Source of the DNA: Pseudofrankia saprophytica
GTDB taxonomy: Bacteria; Actinomycetota; Actinomycetes; Frankiales; Frankiaceae
Reading direction: 5' to 3'
DNA: 64,000 nt
Assembly (NCBI RefSeq): GCF_000235425.2
Contig: NZ_KI912266.1
Coordinates: forward strand, 5,817,482-5,881,481
Of this stretch, positions 18,547 to 27,269 are shown piece after piece. The notes beneath the pieces were generated by a model that did no database searches, was not told the DNA's origin, and saw only the letters and a program-made list of their open reading frames with translations. The position numbers were made by a program, and so were the translations under genes. Every line of letters begins with the position of its first letter. Within the stretch, counting starts at the first letter, position 1.

Positions 18547-19737
18547 TCAGCCGATGGCGGCGGGCATGGAATCCCATCCCCGGACCGTCGAGGTGGGCGC
18601 GCGGCGGGCGCCGGCCAGGTCCACCTCCCACGTTGGGAAGCGCTTGAGGACCTCCTCGAGGGCGATGCGCCCCTCGAGGCGCGCGAGGCCGGCACCCAGG
18701 CAGAAGTGCGCGCCGTGACCGAACGTCACGAGCTGGCGCAGGTCGCGGTGGATGTCGAACCGCTCCGGGTCGGGGAACTGGCGCTCGTCGTGGTTGGCCG
18801 ACGACAGCATGAGCAGCAACGCACTGCCAGCCGGAACCATCTGCCCGTGGTACTCGACGTCCTCGCTGACATAGCGCGCCACGTGTGGGCCAGGCGGCTC
18901 GAAGCGCAACAACTCCTCGATCGCACGCGGGATGAGCGTCGGATCCGCGACCAGCTCGCGGCGCTGGTCAGGATGCTCGGCCAGCACCTTGCCCATCCAG
19001 CCGAACAGCCGGCCGGTGGTCTCGACGCCGGCACCGGCGATCACCCCGACGAAGATCTGGACCTCCTGCCGGGTCAGCCGCCGGACCTCCCCCGACAGGT
19101 CGGCGAACTCCAGGGTGAGCAACTCGGTAATGATGTCGTCCGAGGGGTTCTCGGCCCGCCACGTCACATATTCGGTGTAGTTCCCTCCGTCGAAGTACTT
19201 CTCCCTGGTGACCGGCAGCGGTTCACCCGGCCGGTTGCGCAGGGCGCGCTGGGCAGTCGACCGCAGCGACGGCTGCTCCGAGTCGGGGATACCGAACAGC
19301 ATGCCGATGGTGCGCATCGGCAGCTCGGCGCCGAGGTCGAGCACGAAGTCGAACCGACCCTCGCCCACTAGCGGGTCCAGACAGGCCGCACAGAAGGCCC
19401 GCACCTTCTCCTCGAGCGCTTTGATCTTTCTCGGCGTGAACATCCGGGACACCAGCACGCGATGGATGGTGTGCAACGGCGGATCCTCGTTGATGAAGAT
19501 TCCCGGCGGCATGACGGGCGCGGCCTTGACGACCTCGAGGATGTCGCCCTTCGTCGAGGTCAGACGTCTGAGGTCCTTGAGCGCCGCAACGACGTCGTCG
19601 TAACGGCTGAGCCCCCAGAAGTCGAGACGCTCGTTGTAGTACAGCGGCGCCTCGTCACGCAGCCGCCGGTACACGGGATACGGATCCGCGTCGATCTCGA
19701 CGTCGTACGGGTCGTAGTAGAGGTCGCCTGCGCCCAC
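18547..19737 (-). CDS. Cytochrome P450
   Basis: A 396-residue P450 with I-helix IAGAGVETTGRL, ExxR in EELLRFE, and heme loop FGHGAHFCLGAGL (Cys346). I use the GTG at 19737 (VGAGDLYYDPYD), which has AGGGAGG upstream and aligns with the start of the sister P450 downstream; a longer frame exists but is not supported. It is first in the operon, and a two-copy 23-bp repeat array lies just upstream at 19756-19801, probably its operator. Its partner ferredoxin is not encoded nearby. Confidence 0.92.
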   Translation of the reverse strand: MGAGDLYYDPYDVEIDADPYPVYRRLRDEAPLYYNERLDFWGLSRYDDVVAALKDLRRLTSTKGDILEVVKAAPVMPPGIFINEDPPLHTIHRVLVSRMFTPRKIKALEEKVRAFCAACLDPLVGEGRFDFVLDLGAELPMRTIGMLFGIPDSEQPSLRSTAQRALRNRPGEPLPVTREKYFDGGNYTEYVTWRAENPSDDIITELLTLEFADLSGEVRRLTRQEVQIFVGVIAGAGVETTGRLFGWMGKVLAEHPDQRRELVADPTLIPRAIEELLRFEPPGPHVARYVSEDVEYHGQMVPAGSALLLMLSSANHDERQFPDPERFDIHRDLRQLVTFGHGAHFCLGAGLARLEGRIALEEVLKRFPTWEVDLAGARRAPTSTVRGWDSMPAAIG

Positions 19738-19755
19738 TGCCTGGCCTCCCTGGAC

Positions 19756-19801
19756 ATCTTTGCACGAATGTACAGCATCGCTCCATACGCTCGTACAGTC
19801 C
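19756..19801 (-). promoter_or_regulatory. Two 23-bp repeats upstream of P450 operon
   Basis: On the minus strand CTGTAC occurs at 19798 and 19775, 23 bp apart. The second copy, TGCTGTACATTCGTGCAA, matches the array core at 9554 and 22592 at 15 of 18 positions. The array is 19 to 64 bp upstream of the GTG start of the P450, a position suited to promoter control. Confidence 0.65.
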
Positions 19802-19905
19802 AGCGTTACGCAGGCCAGACCGGCTCGACGCGCGGCGCGCCCCCGGCTCCACCGACCACTGACGACGCCAGCCGAGCATGGGTACCTAACCAATGGAGAG
19901 AAGCA

Positions 19906-20330
19906 ATGACCGCGGCGACGCAGGGCGCACGTGTCCCGGAGGTGACCGAGCACACCGTCGTCGCGTCGGCATCCGCGCTACTGCCGGCTGGGCGTGGAGG
20001 TCACCAGGATCGAGCACGTCGAGCGGGGCGACGCGATGCGCGCACTCGGCTCCACGGGCGCGGCGACCATCTCCTCCGAGGTCCATGTGCCGTGCCGCTC
20101 GAGCACTTGAACAGAGGCAAGCGCAGCCTGGGCCTCGACCCCGCCTCCTCCAAGATCCTGGATATCCTCACAATCTGGCGGCGCAGTCAGATGTGTTCCT
20201 GACCAACAAGCTGCCGAGCGTCCACGCCAAACTGAAGATCGACCCTGACAATGTCCGCCCGCACAACCCGGACATCGTCTGCGTGCGTGGCACCGGTCAG
20301 GGCGAACGCGGGTCACATTCCCTGGTACGG
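19906..20330 (+). pseudogene. CaiB/BaiF CoA-transferase remnant
   Basis: Starting from ATG 19906 (GGAGAG upstream), pieces of a family III CoA-transferase appear in three different frames. One reads LGVEVTRIEHVERGDAMRAL, another LEHLNRGKRSLGLDPASS, and the third SDVFLTNKLPSVHAKLKI then NPDIVCVRGTGQGERG. Order is preserved but frameshifts and gaps separate the parts, and the sequence stops after about 120 codons where a full protein would have 380 or more. In catabolic clusters these enzymes activate acids as CoA thioesters, so this locus has lost such a step. Confidence 0.85.
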
Positions 20331-20542
20331 GCCGACTCAGAACGTCACCGGCTCGTGGAGGCAAACATCATACCCTATGGCCTGCCGCGGCGCATCGTGA
20401 CGACCGCGCATTCTCCTGATCGTGCGCCATCTCCTGGGCCGTCTGGTCTGGGACGTTAGCATGTCAGCGTCGGGGATCACGGATGGCCTCAGTCGGACGC
20501 CGGACGTGCCGACGAGTGGAACACGGTCCTGAAAGGCTCAAT

Positions 20543-21214
20543 ATGACAACACCCCGTCGAGTCGGAGCAGAGACGTCCAAGAAACGCGCGGACTTGTTGG
20601 ACTGCGCCGAACGGCTGATGCTCAGCGAGGGATACGCCGCGGTCACCTATCGAGGGGTGGCGTCCAAGGCCGGGGTGACACCTGGACTTGTCCAGTACTA
20701 CTTCCCGATGCAGGACGACCTGTTCCTCGCTCTGGTCCGGCGCCGCACCGAGCAGACCGTCGGGGCGCTGGCCGACGCACTCGAGACCGACCAACCCCTG
20801 CGGGCGCTTTGGAACTTCGCCAACAACAGTACCGCCGCGGCCCTCATAGTGGAACTTACCGCGCTGGCGAACCACCGTAAAGCAATCCAAGCAGAGATTG
20901 CCGCCGTAGGCGAGAAGGTGCGGAAGATGGTGCTTGCCGCACTATCCAGATCAACAAACGACTATACGATACCCTTGGGTCAGATCTCTCCCGAGGCGCT
21001 CGTTTTCCTCGTCACCAATAGCCCGCGAATGATCCACACGGAGAAGGCCGTCGGCATGTCCACTTCCCACGTAGAGACTGTCGACTTTCTCCAGCAGTAC
21101 CTGGACAGAGTCGAGCCCTGGCCGGCATCGAACAACCCGTCTACACCAGCATCGGTGACGAAGCGGGCCGACCAAGGCCTCATCTCGGACGACGATGACG
21201 GATCTCGTCGCTGA
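20543..21214 (+). CDS. TetR-family regulator
   Basis: A 223-residue TetR regulator. The helix-turn-helix covers residues 30-60, including AVTYRGVASKAGVTPGLVQY. The RBS is AAAGG before ATG 20543. It is paralogous to the regulator at 25517-26155: both begin with PRRVGAETSK, share VTYRGVA, LVQYYFP and the late motif VGMSTSH, so they probably recognise related operators and ligands. A 20-residue acidic tail (ISDDDDGSRR) is unique to this copy. It is convergent with the LLM oxidoreductase and may control the P450, NTF2-like and LLM genes around it, several of which carry similar AT-rich sites. Confidence 0.92.
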   Translation: MTTPRRVGAETSKKRADLLDCAERLMLSEGYAAVTYRGVASKAGVTPGLVQYYFPMQDDLFLALVRRRTEQTVGALADALETDQPLRALWNFANNSTAAALIVELTALANHRKAIQAEIAAVGEKVRKMVLAALSRSTNDYTIPLGQISPEALVFLVTNSPRMIHTEKAVGMSTSHVETVDFLQQYLDRVEPWPASNNPSTPASVTKRADQGLISDDDDGSRR

Positions 21215-21261
21215 TCTGAGGTGCTCGTCCTGCTCGGCGACTGACGCACCAAGTCTAATCT

Positions 21262-21277
21262 GGTTCCTGGTGGAACC
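21262..21277. terminator. Short hairpin between convergent genes
   Basis: GGTTCC and GGAACC enclose TGGT, giving a 6-bp stem in the 93-bp gap between the convergent tetR and LLM genes. It could act in both directions. The stem is short, so confidence is modest. Confidence 0.45.
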
Positions 21278-21307
21278 TGGCCGCGGATCCAACGGCCCGT
21301 CGCCGCT

Positions 21308-22237
21308 TCATGTCGCGAGGAGCTCGCGCAGAAGGTCGGTAGTTCGGCCTACCGAGGCGGCGCGGGCGTCTCTTGTCTCGCCGACGGGCACGATGTTGGC
21401 CCAGACGTCGGTCGCGCCAGCGTCGACGAGGGCCTGCAACTGCGACCGGACCGAGTCCTCGGCGCCGACAATGGCAGCTTCGGCCGGGTGGTCGGCGCCG
21501 CCGATGGCAAGGATGCGCTGGTAGTTCGGCATCCCCGCGTAGGCGGCCGCGGTAGCCGCGGTGGCCGTGCGGGCCTCGGTCACGTCGTCGTGCACCGCGA
21601 CGGGCAGCCCGGCCACGATCCGCGGCGCCGGGCGCCCGGCGGCGGCCGCTGCCGCATGGATGCGGGGCACGACGTGGGTCTCGATCGCGCGCGGCGGGGC
21701 CATCCACAACACGGCGCCGTCAGCGACCTCTCCGGCTACCCGCAGCAGACGCGGACCGAGCGCCGCCAGCAGGACGGTCACCGGGTGCGCGACCCTGGCC
21801 ATCCGACCGCCTTCGCTGCGCGTCGACCAGTCCTCCCCCTTGAAGTCGACGTCCTCGCCACGCAAGAGCGCGGCGAGGATCGTCAGGTACTCCTCGGTAT
21901 TGCGACCGGGGTGCTCGTACGACAGGCCGTAAACATCGCGGACCAGCGACTCGTGGGACGGGCCGATCCCAAGAGTGAAGCCTGGCCGGCCCATCGCCGC
22001 GACGACGGAGGCGGCCCGGTTCGCCTGCAGCAGCGGGTGGCATGGGTATGTCTGGAGGACGGCGGTGCCAAGTTCGATCGTCGAGGTCTCCCGCCCGGCC
22101 AACGCCATCGCGACCAGCGGGTCACCGGTGACGATGCTGGCGTACCACAACGCGTGGAAACCGTCAGCCTCTGCCTGCCGGGCCTGCTGGATGATCTTGT
22201 CGGGCGTCGACGCGCCGCCCGTCAGACCGATACGCAC
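21308..22237 (-). CDS. LLM-class F420-dependent oxidoreductase
   Basis: A 309-residue luciferase-like monooxygenase-fold protein. The opening VRIGLTGGASTPDKIIQQAR, FTLGIGPSH, YEHPGRNTEEYLTIL and the late ADHPAEAAIVGAEDSV segment fit the F420-dependent subgroup with a bulge-containing TIM barrel. The GTG start at 22237 follows GGGAGG. It would transfer hydride between F420 and an aldehyde, alcohol or acyl-CoA substrate, or use reduced flavin. It is transcribed away from the NTF2-P450-SDR genes, and an ATAC-N4-GTAT palindrome at 22327-22338 lies upstream. It is not a bacterial luciferase. Confidence 0.9.
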   Translation of the reverse strand: MRIGLTGGASTPDKIIQQARQAEADGFHALWYASIVTGDPLVAMALAGRETSTIELGTAVLQTYPCHPLLQANRAASVVAAMGRPGFTLGIGPSHESLVRDVYGLSYEHPGRNTEEYLTILAALLRGEDVDFKGEDWSTRSEGGRMARVAHPVTVLLAALGPRLLRVAGEVADGAVLWMAPPRAIETHVVPRIHAAAAAAGRPAPRIVAGLPVAVHDDVTEARTATAATAAAYAGMPNYQRILAIGGADHPAEAAIVGAEDSVRSQLQALVDAGATDVWANIVPVGETRDARAASVGRTTDLLRELLAT

Positions 22238-22326
22238 GGATGCCTCCCAGGGTCGGACACGCGGGGAGCCGCCAGCGGCGCCCACCGATCGAAAACATGA
22301 CTCTCAGTCTTCATAGTCACCCTCTT

Positions 22327-22338
22327 ATACATGCGTAT
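22327..22338. promoter_or_regulatory. ATAC-N4-GTAT palindrome upstream of LLM gene
   Basis: ATACATGCGTAT, with ATAC and GTAT as exact inverted arms, lies 90 bp upstream of the LLM gene start. Its ATGCGTAT part recurs at 25407-25416. The form resembles TetR-type operators and the 39285-39298 palindrome. Confidence 0.5.
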
Positions 22339-22591
22339 GGCGGTCGACGCACGCCGTCCGATGCCCTGCCGGCAGGTTTGATCAACGAGCCCGCGCCGGC
22401 GCCCAGGCCGGGCTGCCACCACTCGCGGAGAGCAACACATGCCCGATGACGAGCCCGACGACCTCAACCGCAAGTCCAGTGCCCGATGGAGGCGAGGCAC
22501 GCTCCGGCCGCGGACCCGTTGCACGTCGCGGCCGCCCTCCCCCAGCCGATCCCAGCACCACGAGACACTCTCCCGTCACGCCCGCCGCAGA

Positions 22592-22660
22592 CTGCTGTAC
22601 AGACGCGCAAACCTCTGCTATACAGATGCGCAACGACCCGTTGTGCGGGTAGGAAGACTT
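22592..22660 (+). repeat. Tandem 23-bp repeats upstream of NTF2-like gene
   Basis: Copies start at 22592 and 22615 (CTGCTGTACAGACGCGCAA and CTGCTATACAGATGCGCAA), with a degenerate third at 22638 that keeps GTTGTGCGGG. The order and 23-bp spacing match the four-copy array at 9554-9645, and the second copies of the two arrays differ at only one of 23 positions. The array is about 130 bp upstream of the NTF2-like start codon. It is probably a regulator binding array for the NTF2-P450-SDR operon. Confidence 0.78.
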
Positions 22661-22791
22661 GCCGGACATTTGTGCGGCGAGGCGGTAGACGGTCGTCTGG
22701 GCGTGTTCACCCACCGACCGTCGCACGAGTCCCGACGAGGCGCAGGCAGAATGGCCTCGCGCGTTATGGAAATGTATCGGAGGGAAAGACG

Positions 22792-23205
22792 ATGGCAACA
22801 ATCGACGCTGGCGGTTCGGGCGGTCTGGCGGAAAAAGTGATTTCCTACGACGCCACGGTCCGGAGCGTCGTAGCGATGGCCAAGGATCCCGGATTCACTC
22901 CTGAAAACTGGGCCCCGCTCGCGGAGTTCGTGGCGGTGGACGAGTTCGAGCGGGTCGGGACCTGGCTCGAGGTATCAAACTGGCAGGAGTACACCGAGTT
23001 CCTGACCAAGTGGGCGACCAGCTCGGCATTCGACACCACTTTGCTGCGGATCTCCGAGCTACCCGGTCTCGTGTACTACGAGGTCGAAGAGCGTCATCAG
23101 CGTCAGGACGGCACGCTTGACGTGGTCCGCTCGCTTTCTGTGTTCGTTTTCAACGAGGAAGGCAAGATCTGCAATCTTGAAGTATTCCTCCAGCAGCCCC
23201 GCTGA
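22792..23205 (+). CDS. Small NTF2/SnoaL-like protein
   Basis: A 137-residue protein beginning MATIDAGGSGG, with GGAGGG before the ATG. The pattern FVAVDEFERVGTWLEVSNWQ then LPGLVYYEVEERHQRQD and SVFVFNEEGKICNLEVF is consistent with a SnoaL-like alpha/beta-cone fold, but I do not recognise a named family with certainty. It sits 70 bp upstream of a P450 and shares its presumed promoter. A scrambled copy lies at 9756-10178, and both copies have the same 23-bp array upstream, so gene and control region were duplicated together. A role as a small enzyme or binding partner in the P450 pathway is inferred from context. Confidence 0.8.
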   Translation: MATIDAGGSGGLAEKVISYDATVRSVVAMAKDPGFTPENWAPLAEFVAVDEFERVGTWLEVSNWQEYTEFLTKWATSSAFDTTLLRISELPGLVYYEVEERHQRQDGTLDVVRSLSVFVFNEEGKICNLEVFLQQPR

Positions 23206-23275
23206 CACCGCCTAGACCCCGGCCTTGCCGGTCCAGCATAGGTCAGCCTGAAGACATTCCGAGAGGAGTGGCACG

Positions 23276-24550
23276 GTGAGCGGTGCCGAAGATGTGGATT
23301 TCTTCACGGACTCCGCGCTCGTCGCGAATCCGTATCCCTACTTCGACGAGCTTCGGGCGCAGTGCCCGGTGCACGCCGTGAAGCACCCGAACGTCGTGGC
23401 GGTGACCGGCTACGACGAGGCCGTCGAGGTCTATGCCAACAGCGCCGCGTTCTCGTCCTGTAACGCCGTGTCGGGGCCGTTCCCTGGCCTGCCGGTGCGG
23501 GCCGAGGGTGACGACATCAGCGAGCTGATCGAGCAATATCGCGATCAGCTGCCGATGAGCGATCTCCTGGTGAACCTGGACGAGCCTGCCCACCATGCGC
23601 AGCGCGCTCTTCTCCGGAGCCTGCTGACTCCGAGGCGGTTGAAGAACAACGAGGCCACGATGTGGCGGCTGGCGGACAGCTACATCGACAAGTTCATCGA
23701 GGCCGGCACGTTCGAGGTGATGAAAGACTACGCCAAGCCGTTCTCGCTGCTCGTGATCGCCGACCTCCTCGGGGTCCCGGAGGACGATCGCGAGGAGTTC
23801 GGTGCCAGGCTGGGAGCCGAGAAGCCTGCGCCCGGAGTCGGCGAGGACACGCAGAAGGTGTCGAACAACCCGTTGGAGTTCCTGCACGAGCGGTTCTCGA
23901 CTTACATCGAGGAGCGGCGGCGTAAGCCGCGGGTGGACGTGTTGACCGATCTGGCGACTGTCACCTACAAGGGCGGTTCGATACCGGAGATCGAGGTAGT
24001 CGTTGGTCTCGCCACGTTTCTGTTCGCGGCCGGCCAGGACACGACGGCCCGGTTGATCACCTCCGCGATGCGGGTCCTGGCGGAGAATCCGGACGTCCAG
24101 CGGCGGCTGCGGGAGGACCGTGCGCGGATCCCGGACTTCCTGGAGGAGACGTTGCGGACCGAGAGCCCGACCATGAGCGACTTCAGGCTCACCCGTGTCA
24201 CGACGACCGTCGGCGGGCAGCGCATTCCCGCCGGCACGACCGTGATGATCCACCCCGGCGCCGCCAACCGCGACCCCCGTAGGTTCACCGATCCCGAGGC
24301 CTTCCGGCTGGATCGGGACAACGCAGGGGAGCACATCGCGTTCGGCCGCGGCGCGCACTCCTGCCCGGGAGGGCCGCTGGCGCGCGCCGAGGGCAGGGTG
24401 AGCATCGAGCGCTTCCTCGACCGCATGACCGACATCCGGGTCTCGGAGGCTGCGCACGGGCCGGCCGTGTCCCGCAGGTACGAGTACGAGCCGTCCTTCA
24501 TCCTGCGCGGCCTGCGCGGGCTGCAGCTCGATTTCACTCCGGTGCGCTGA
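23276..24550 (+). CDS. Cytochrome P450
   Basis: A 424-residue P450 with I-helix FAAGQDTTARL, ExxR in EETLRTE and heme loop FGRGAHSCPGGPL (Cys363). The GTG start at 23276 has GAGAGGAG before it. The SCPGG heme loop is shared with the P450 at 39661-40947, and the two align from start (FFTDSALVANPYPYFDELR) to end, so they are recent paralogues. Each is followed directly by an SDR. The P450-SDR pairing suggests hydroxylation followed by oxidation of the same substrate. Confidence 0.93.
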   Translation: MSGAEDVDFFTDSALVANPYPYFDELRAQCPVHAVKHPNVVAVTGYDEAVEVYANSAAFSSCNAVSGPFPGLPVRAEGDDISELIEQYRDQLPMSDLLVNLDEPAHHAQRALLRSLLTPRRLKNNEATMWRLADSYIDKFIEAGTFEVMKDYAKPFSLLVIADLLGVPEDDREEFGARLGAEKPAPGVGEDTQKVSNNPLEFLHERFSTYIEERRRKPRVDVLTDLATVTYKGGSIPEIEVVVGLATFLFAAGQDTTARLITSAMRVLAENPDVQRRLREDRARIPDFLEETLRTESPTMSDFRLTRVTTTVGGQRIPAGTTVMIHPGAANRDPRRFTDPEAFRLDRDNAGEHIAFGRGAHSCPGGPLARAEGRVSIERFLDRMTDIRVSEAAHGPAVSRRYEYEPSFILRGLRGLQLDFTPVR

Positions 24551-24615
24551 GCGGTCTCGTCGCACGTGAGGACGTCGGAGCAGAGGTCGCCGGGTGGCCG
24601 TGGAAGGAGATCAAG

Positions 24616-25359
24616 GTGAGCAGAGTTGCCGTCGTGACCGGTGGTGCGTCGGGCATTGGCCTGGCGGTCAGTCAACGGCTGGCCGCCCGCGGAGACAAGG
24701 TGGCCGTGCTCGACATCCAGGGCGAAGCCGCACAGCAAACCGCGAAGAGCCTGCAAGCACAAGGGTTCGGCGCGCTCGGTCTGGCGGTCGACGTCAGCGA
24801 CCGCGACGGCGTCGACGCCGGTATGCAGGCGGTCCGGGATGCCTTCGGCCCAATCGAGATTCTGGTCACCAGCGCCGGTGTCACCTCGCTGTGCCCCTTC
24901 ACCGAGATCTCGCTGGAGAGATGGAACCTCCTGCTGGCCGTCAACATGACAGGGACGTTCAACTGCGCGCAGAACGTCATCCCAGACATGGTCGAAGCCG
25001 GCTGGGGCCGGATCGTGACGATCTCCTCGGTTGCCGGGCAGGCCGGCGCCGCGAACCAGGCCGACTACGTCGCGTCGAAGAGCGGGCTCATCGGCCTGAC
25101 CAAAGCGCTGGCAAAGGAGTTCGCGCCGCACGGCATCACCGTCAACACCATCCCTCCCGCGCTGGTCGACACGCCTATGGCCCGCGCCGCGGAAGCGGCC
25201 GGGACCTTGCCGGGGGTCGACATCGTCGGCGCCGCCACACCGCTACGCAGGGTCGGTACGCCAGAGGACATCGCCGCAGCCTGCGCGTTCCTGTGCTCGG
25301 ATGACGGCAGCTACATCACCGGCCAGCAGATCGGCGTCAACGGCGGAACGTACATGTAG
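24616..25359 (+). CDS. SDR-family oxidoreductase (FabG-like)
   Basis: A 247-residue SDR beginning MSRVAVVTGGASGIG, with catalytic Ser138, Tyr151 and Lys155 (YVASK). The GTG start at 24616 has GGAAGGAG upstream. It is a close paralogue of the SDR at 16333-17076 and of the truncated SDR at 40944. Positioned 65 bp after the P450, it is probably co-transcribed and would oxidise the hydroxylated product. The cofactor is probably NAD, given Asp33. Confidence 0.93.
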   Translation: MSRVAVVTGGASGIGLAVSQRLAARGDKVAVLDIQGEAAQQTAKSLQAQGFGALGLAVDVSDRDGVDAGMQAVRDAFGPIEILVTSAGVTSLCPFTEISLERWNLLLAVNMTGTFNCAQNVIPDMVEAGWGRIVTISSVAGQAGAANQADYVASKSGLIGLTKALAKEFAPHGITVNTIPPALVDTPMARAAEAAGTLPGVDIVGAATPLRRVGTPEDIAAACAFLCSDDGSYITGQQIGVNGGTYM

Positions 25360-25387
25360 CTGGTGGCGACGGCATGGTTGATGCCTC

Positions 25388-25417
25388 GTACAGGTCTGGC
25401 CGGCCTGATGCGTATAG
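25388..25417 (-). promoter_or_regulatory. Paired CTRTAC sites before second tetR
   Basis: On the minus strand CTATACGCAT begins at 25417 and CTGTACGAGG at 25393, 24 bp apart. They resemble the 23-bp repeat core found near the P450 and NTF2-like genes. Location between the SDR and tetR suggests autoregulation. The match is weaker than in the main arrays. Confidence 0.45.
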
Positions 25418-25516
25418 CCTTGCCTCCCAGCATGCGGACGGTCCGGGAGACAGGGCCAGGGCGTAGCCGTTGTCGGCTCGTGACCGTTCCCGCGGCACGA
25501 TCGCGAAGGGTGGCGG

Positions 25517-26155
25517 ATGGCATCACCACGTCGGGTCGGCGCGGAGACCTCCAAGACCCGCGCCATGCTGTTGGACCGCACCGAGCAGATCATGCTCCAC
25601 GAGGGCTACGCGGCGGTGACCTACCGGGGCGTAGCCGCCAGGGCCGGGGTCGCTCCCGGGCTGGTCCAGTACTACTTCCCGACATTTAACGATCTTTTCC
25701 TCGCAATCGTCCGGCGCCGCACCGAGCAGAGCCTGGAATGGCTGACAGAGTTGCTCCGGGCAGGTCAACCCCTGCGAGCCCTCTGGACGTATGTCAGTGA
25801 CAAGACCGGATCGGCCCTGACCGCTGAACTCATGGCGCTCGCCAACCACCACAAGAAGATCCGGGCAGAGATGGCCGAGTCGGGTGAACGGATCCGCGCC
25901 CTTGTGCTCGATGCGCTGTCCGAATCGTCGAGTAGCTACGGGGGCCCACAGCAGGTCGTCCCGCCCGACGTGGTCGCGTTCCTCATATCGGGCGCCTTTC
26001 GGCTGATCGCCAGTGAGGAGTCGGTCGGCATGTCCACCTCCCATGCAGAGACGGCCAGTTTCATCGAGTGGTACCTGGACCAGTTCGAACCTCGGCACCC
26101 GGACGGAAGCCAGGGGGCAACCCCTAGCCCGGCGGCGGTCGTCGAAGCGGATTAG
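25517..26155 (+). CDS. TetR-family regulator
   Basis: A 212-residue TetR regulator with the helix-turn-helix around EGYAAVTYRGVAARAGVAPG. It shares the N-terminal PRRVGAETSK and the C-terminal VGMSTSHAET block with the regulator at 20543-21214. The upstream gap contains CTRTAC sites like those in the 23-bp arrays. It follows the P450-SDR pair and is closed by a hairpin at 26184-26204. A role as local repressor is inferred from position. The start ATG has only a weak GGCGG site. Confidence 0.91.
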   Translation: MASPRRVGAETSKTRAMLLDRTEQIMLHEGYAAVTYRGVAARAGVAPGLVQYYFPTFNDLFLAIVRRRTEQSLEWLTELLRAGQPLRALWTYVSDKTGSALTAELMALANHHKKIRAEMAESGERIRALVLDALSESSSSYGGPQQVVPPDVVAFLISGAFRLIASEESVGMSTSHAETASFIEWYLDQFEPRHPDGSQGATPSPAAVVEAD

Positions 26156-26183
26156 CCGCTCGCCAGACCGGCTATGACGCAGA

Positions 26184-26204
26184 TCACGGGCCAAACACCC
26201 GTGA
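26184..26204 (+). terminator. Hairpin after second tetR
   Basis: TCACGGG and CCCGTGA form a 7-bp stem with a CCAAACA loop, 28 bp beyond the tetR stop codon. It likely ends the P450-SDR-tetR transcript. The following 26205-26503 holds no gene I can support. Confidence 0.6.
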
Positions 26205-26503
26205 CGCGGGATTCGTGGTTCAGTTCGGCGGCTGCTCCCGGTGCATACGCTCACGGTCATCACCCCGAAACTGGCGATAAGCCGGACGGGGCGTCAGAAG
26301 GACAGTTGACGTCGTAGGGGCCGGCTGCGCCGAGGGCGTTGAAGGCAGCGTCCAACATTCGCTCCTGCTCCAGACCCACAACCGGCCCGCTAGTCGCCGC
26401 GTAAGCCGATGCACGGGCCGGACGGGGTACTTGGTGAGCGCGGACAACAGTTCTACGAGGCCGGCAACCCGCCGACCGAGACAACATGGAAGGATCAAGA
26501 GAA

Positions 26504-27097
26504 ATGGCGCGCGTCGAGCCGGTCCCAGTCAACCAGTGGCCCCCCCAGATGCGGGAAGCCCTCGCCGCGATGACACCACCCGAGCCCCGCCATGGCCCCC
26601 TCTACCGGAAGGGCCGCCCCAAGGGGCTTAACGCACTCGGGACATACGCCCACCACCCAGCCCTCGCGCGGGCGTACTTCACCTTCAACGGCCATGCGCT
26701 GTTGGCGACCACGCTCTCCGAGCGGCAGCGAGAGCTGATCCTGCTACGGGTCGCGGCCCTTCGCGACTGCCGGTACATGTGGGCACAACACACCTTGATC
26801 GGCCCCGACACCGGGCTTTCCGAGACCGAGATCGCGCGGATCGCTCTGGGACCGGACGCCCAGGACTGGGACCCTCTCGACGCGGCCATGCTGCGCGCCG
26901 TCGACGAACTCATCGCCGACGCCACCGTCAGCGAGACAACATGGGCCGACCTCGCGGCCGTACTCGACACACAGCAACTCATGGACCTCATCGCGAGCGT
27001 CGGCGCCTTCGAGACCACCACCTTCCTGATGCGGGCGCTCGCGTTCGACCTGGACGACGACCTGCTGGCAGCACAGATCGGCCCGGCCAAGGACTGA
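26504..27097 (+). CDS. Carboxymuconolactone decarboxylase-family protein
   Basis: A 197-residue all-alpha protein of the CMD/AhpD-like superfamily: ALLATTLSERQRELILLRVA followed by RYMWAQHTLIG, where the conserved His of the helix-turn is retained. The Cys-x-x-Cys pair of AhpD peroxidases is absent, so the protein is more like the decarboxylase branch. I use ATG 26504 because AAGGA lies ten bases upstream; an ATG at 26486 is also in frame. Family members next to P450, SDR and VOC genes commonly belong to catabolic or tailoring operons. The substrate is unknown. Confidence 0.87.
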   Translation: MARVEPVPVNQWPPQMREALAAMTPPEPRHGPLYRKGRPKGLNALGTYAHHPALARAYFTFNGHALLATTLSERQRELILLRVAALRDCRYMWAQHTLIGPDTGLSETEIARIALGPDAQDWDPLDAAMLRAVDELIADATVSETTWADLAAVLDTQQLMDLIASVGAFETTTFLMRALAFDLDDDLLAAQIGPAKD

Positions 27098-27269
27098 CAA
27101 CCCCGTCGGCGCTGCGCCGGAAGCAGGCCGGTGGCGACGGCGTCTCCGGCCGGCATGCCACCCATCGCGGCGCGGTCCGCCCGGCGCTCGCTCGCGCGGA
27201 CCGACGATCCAAGTTACCTGGCCGGCGCCACTGCGGCCGGGACGCGAGGCGAACAACGAGGAGTGCCCC

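Noticed and set aside
23243..24565. 440-codon minus-strand open frame
   Set aside because: It is antisense to a complete P450 with heme loop and I-helix motifs.
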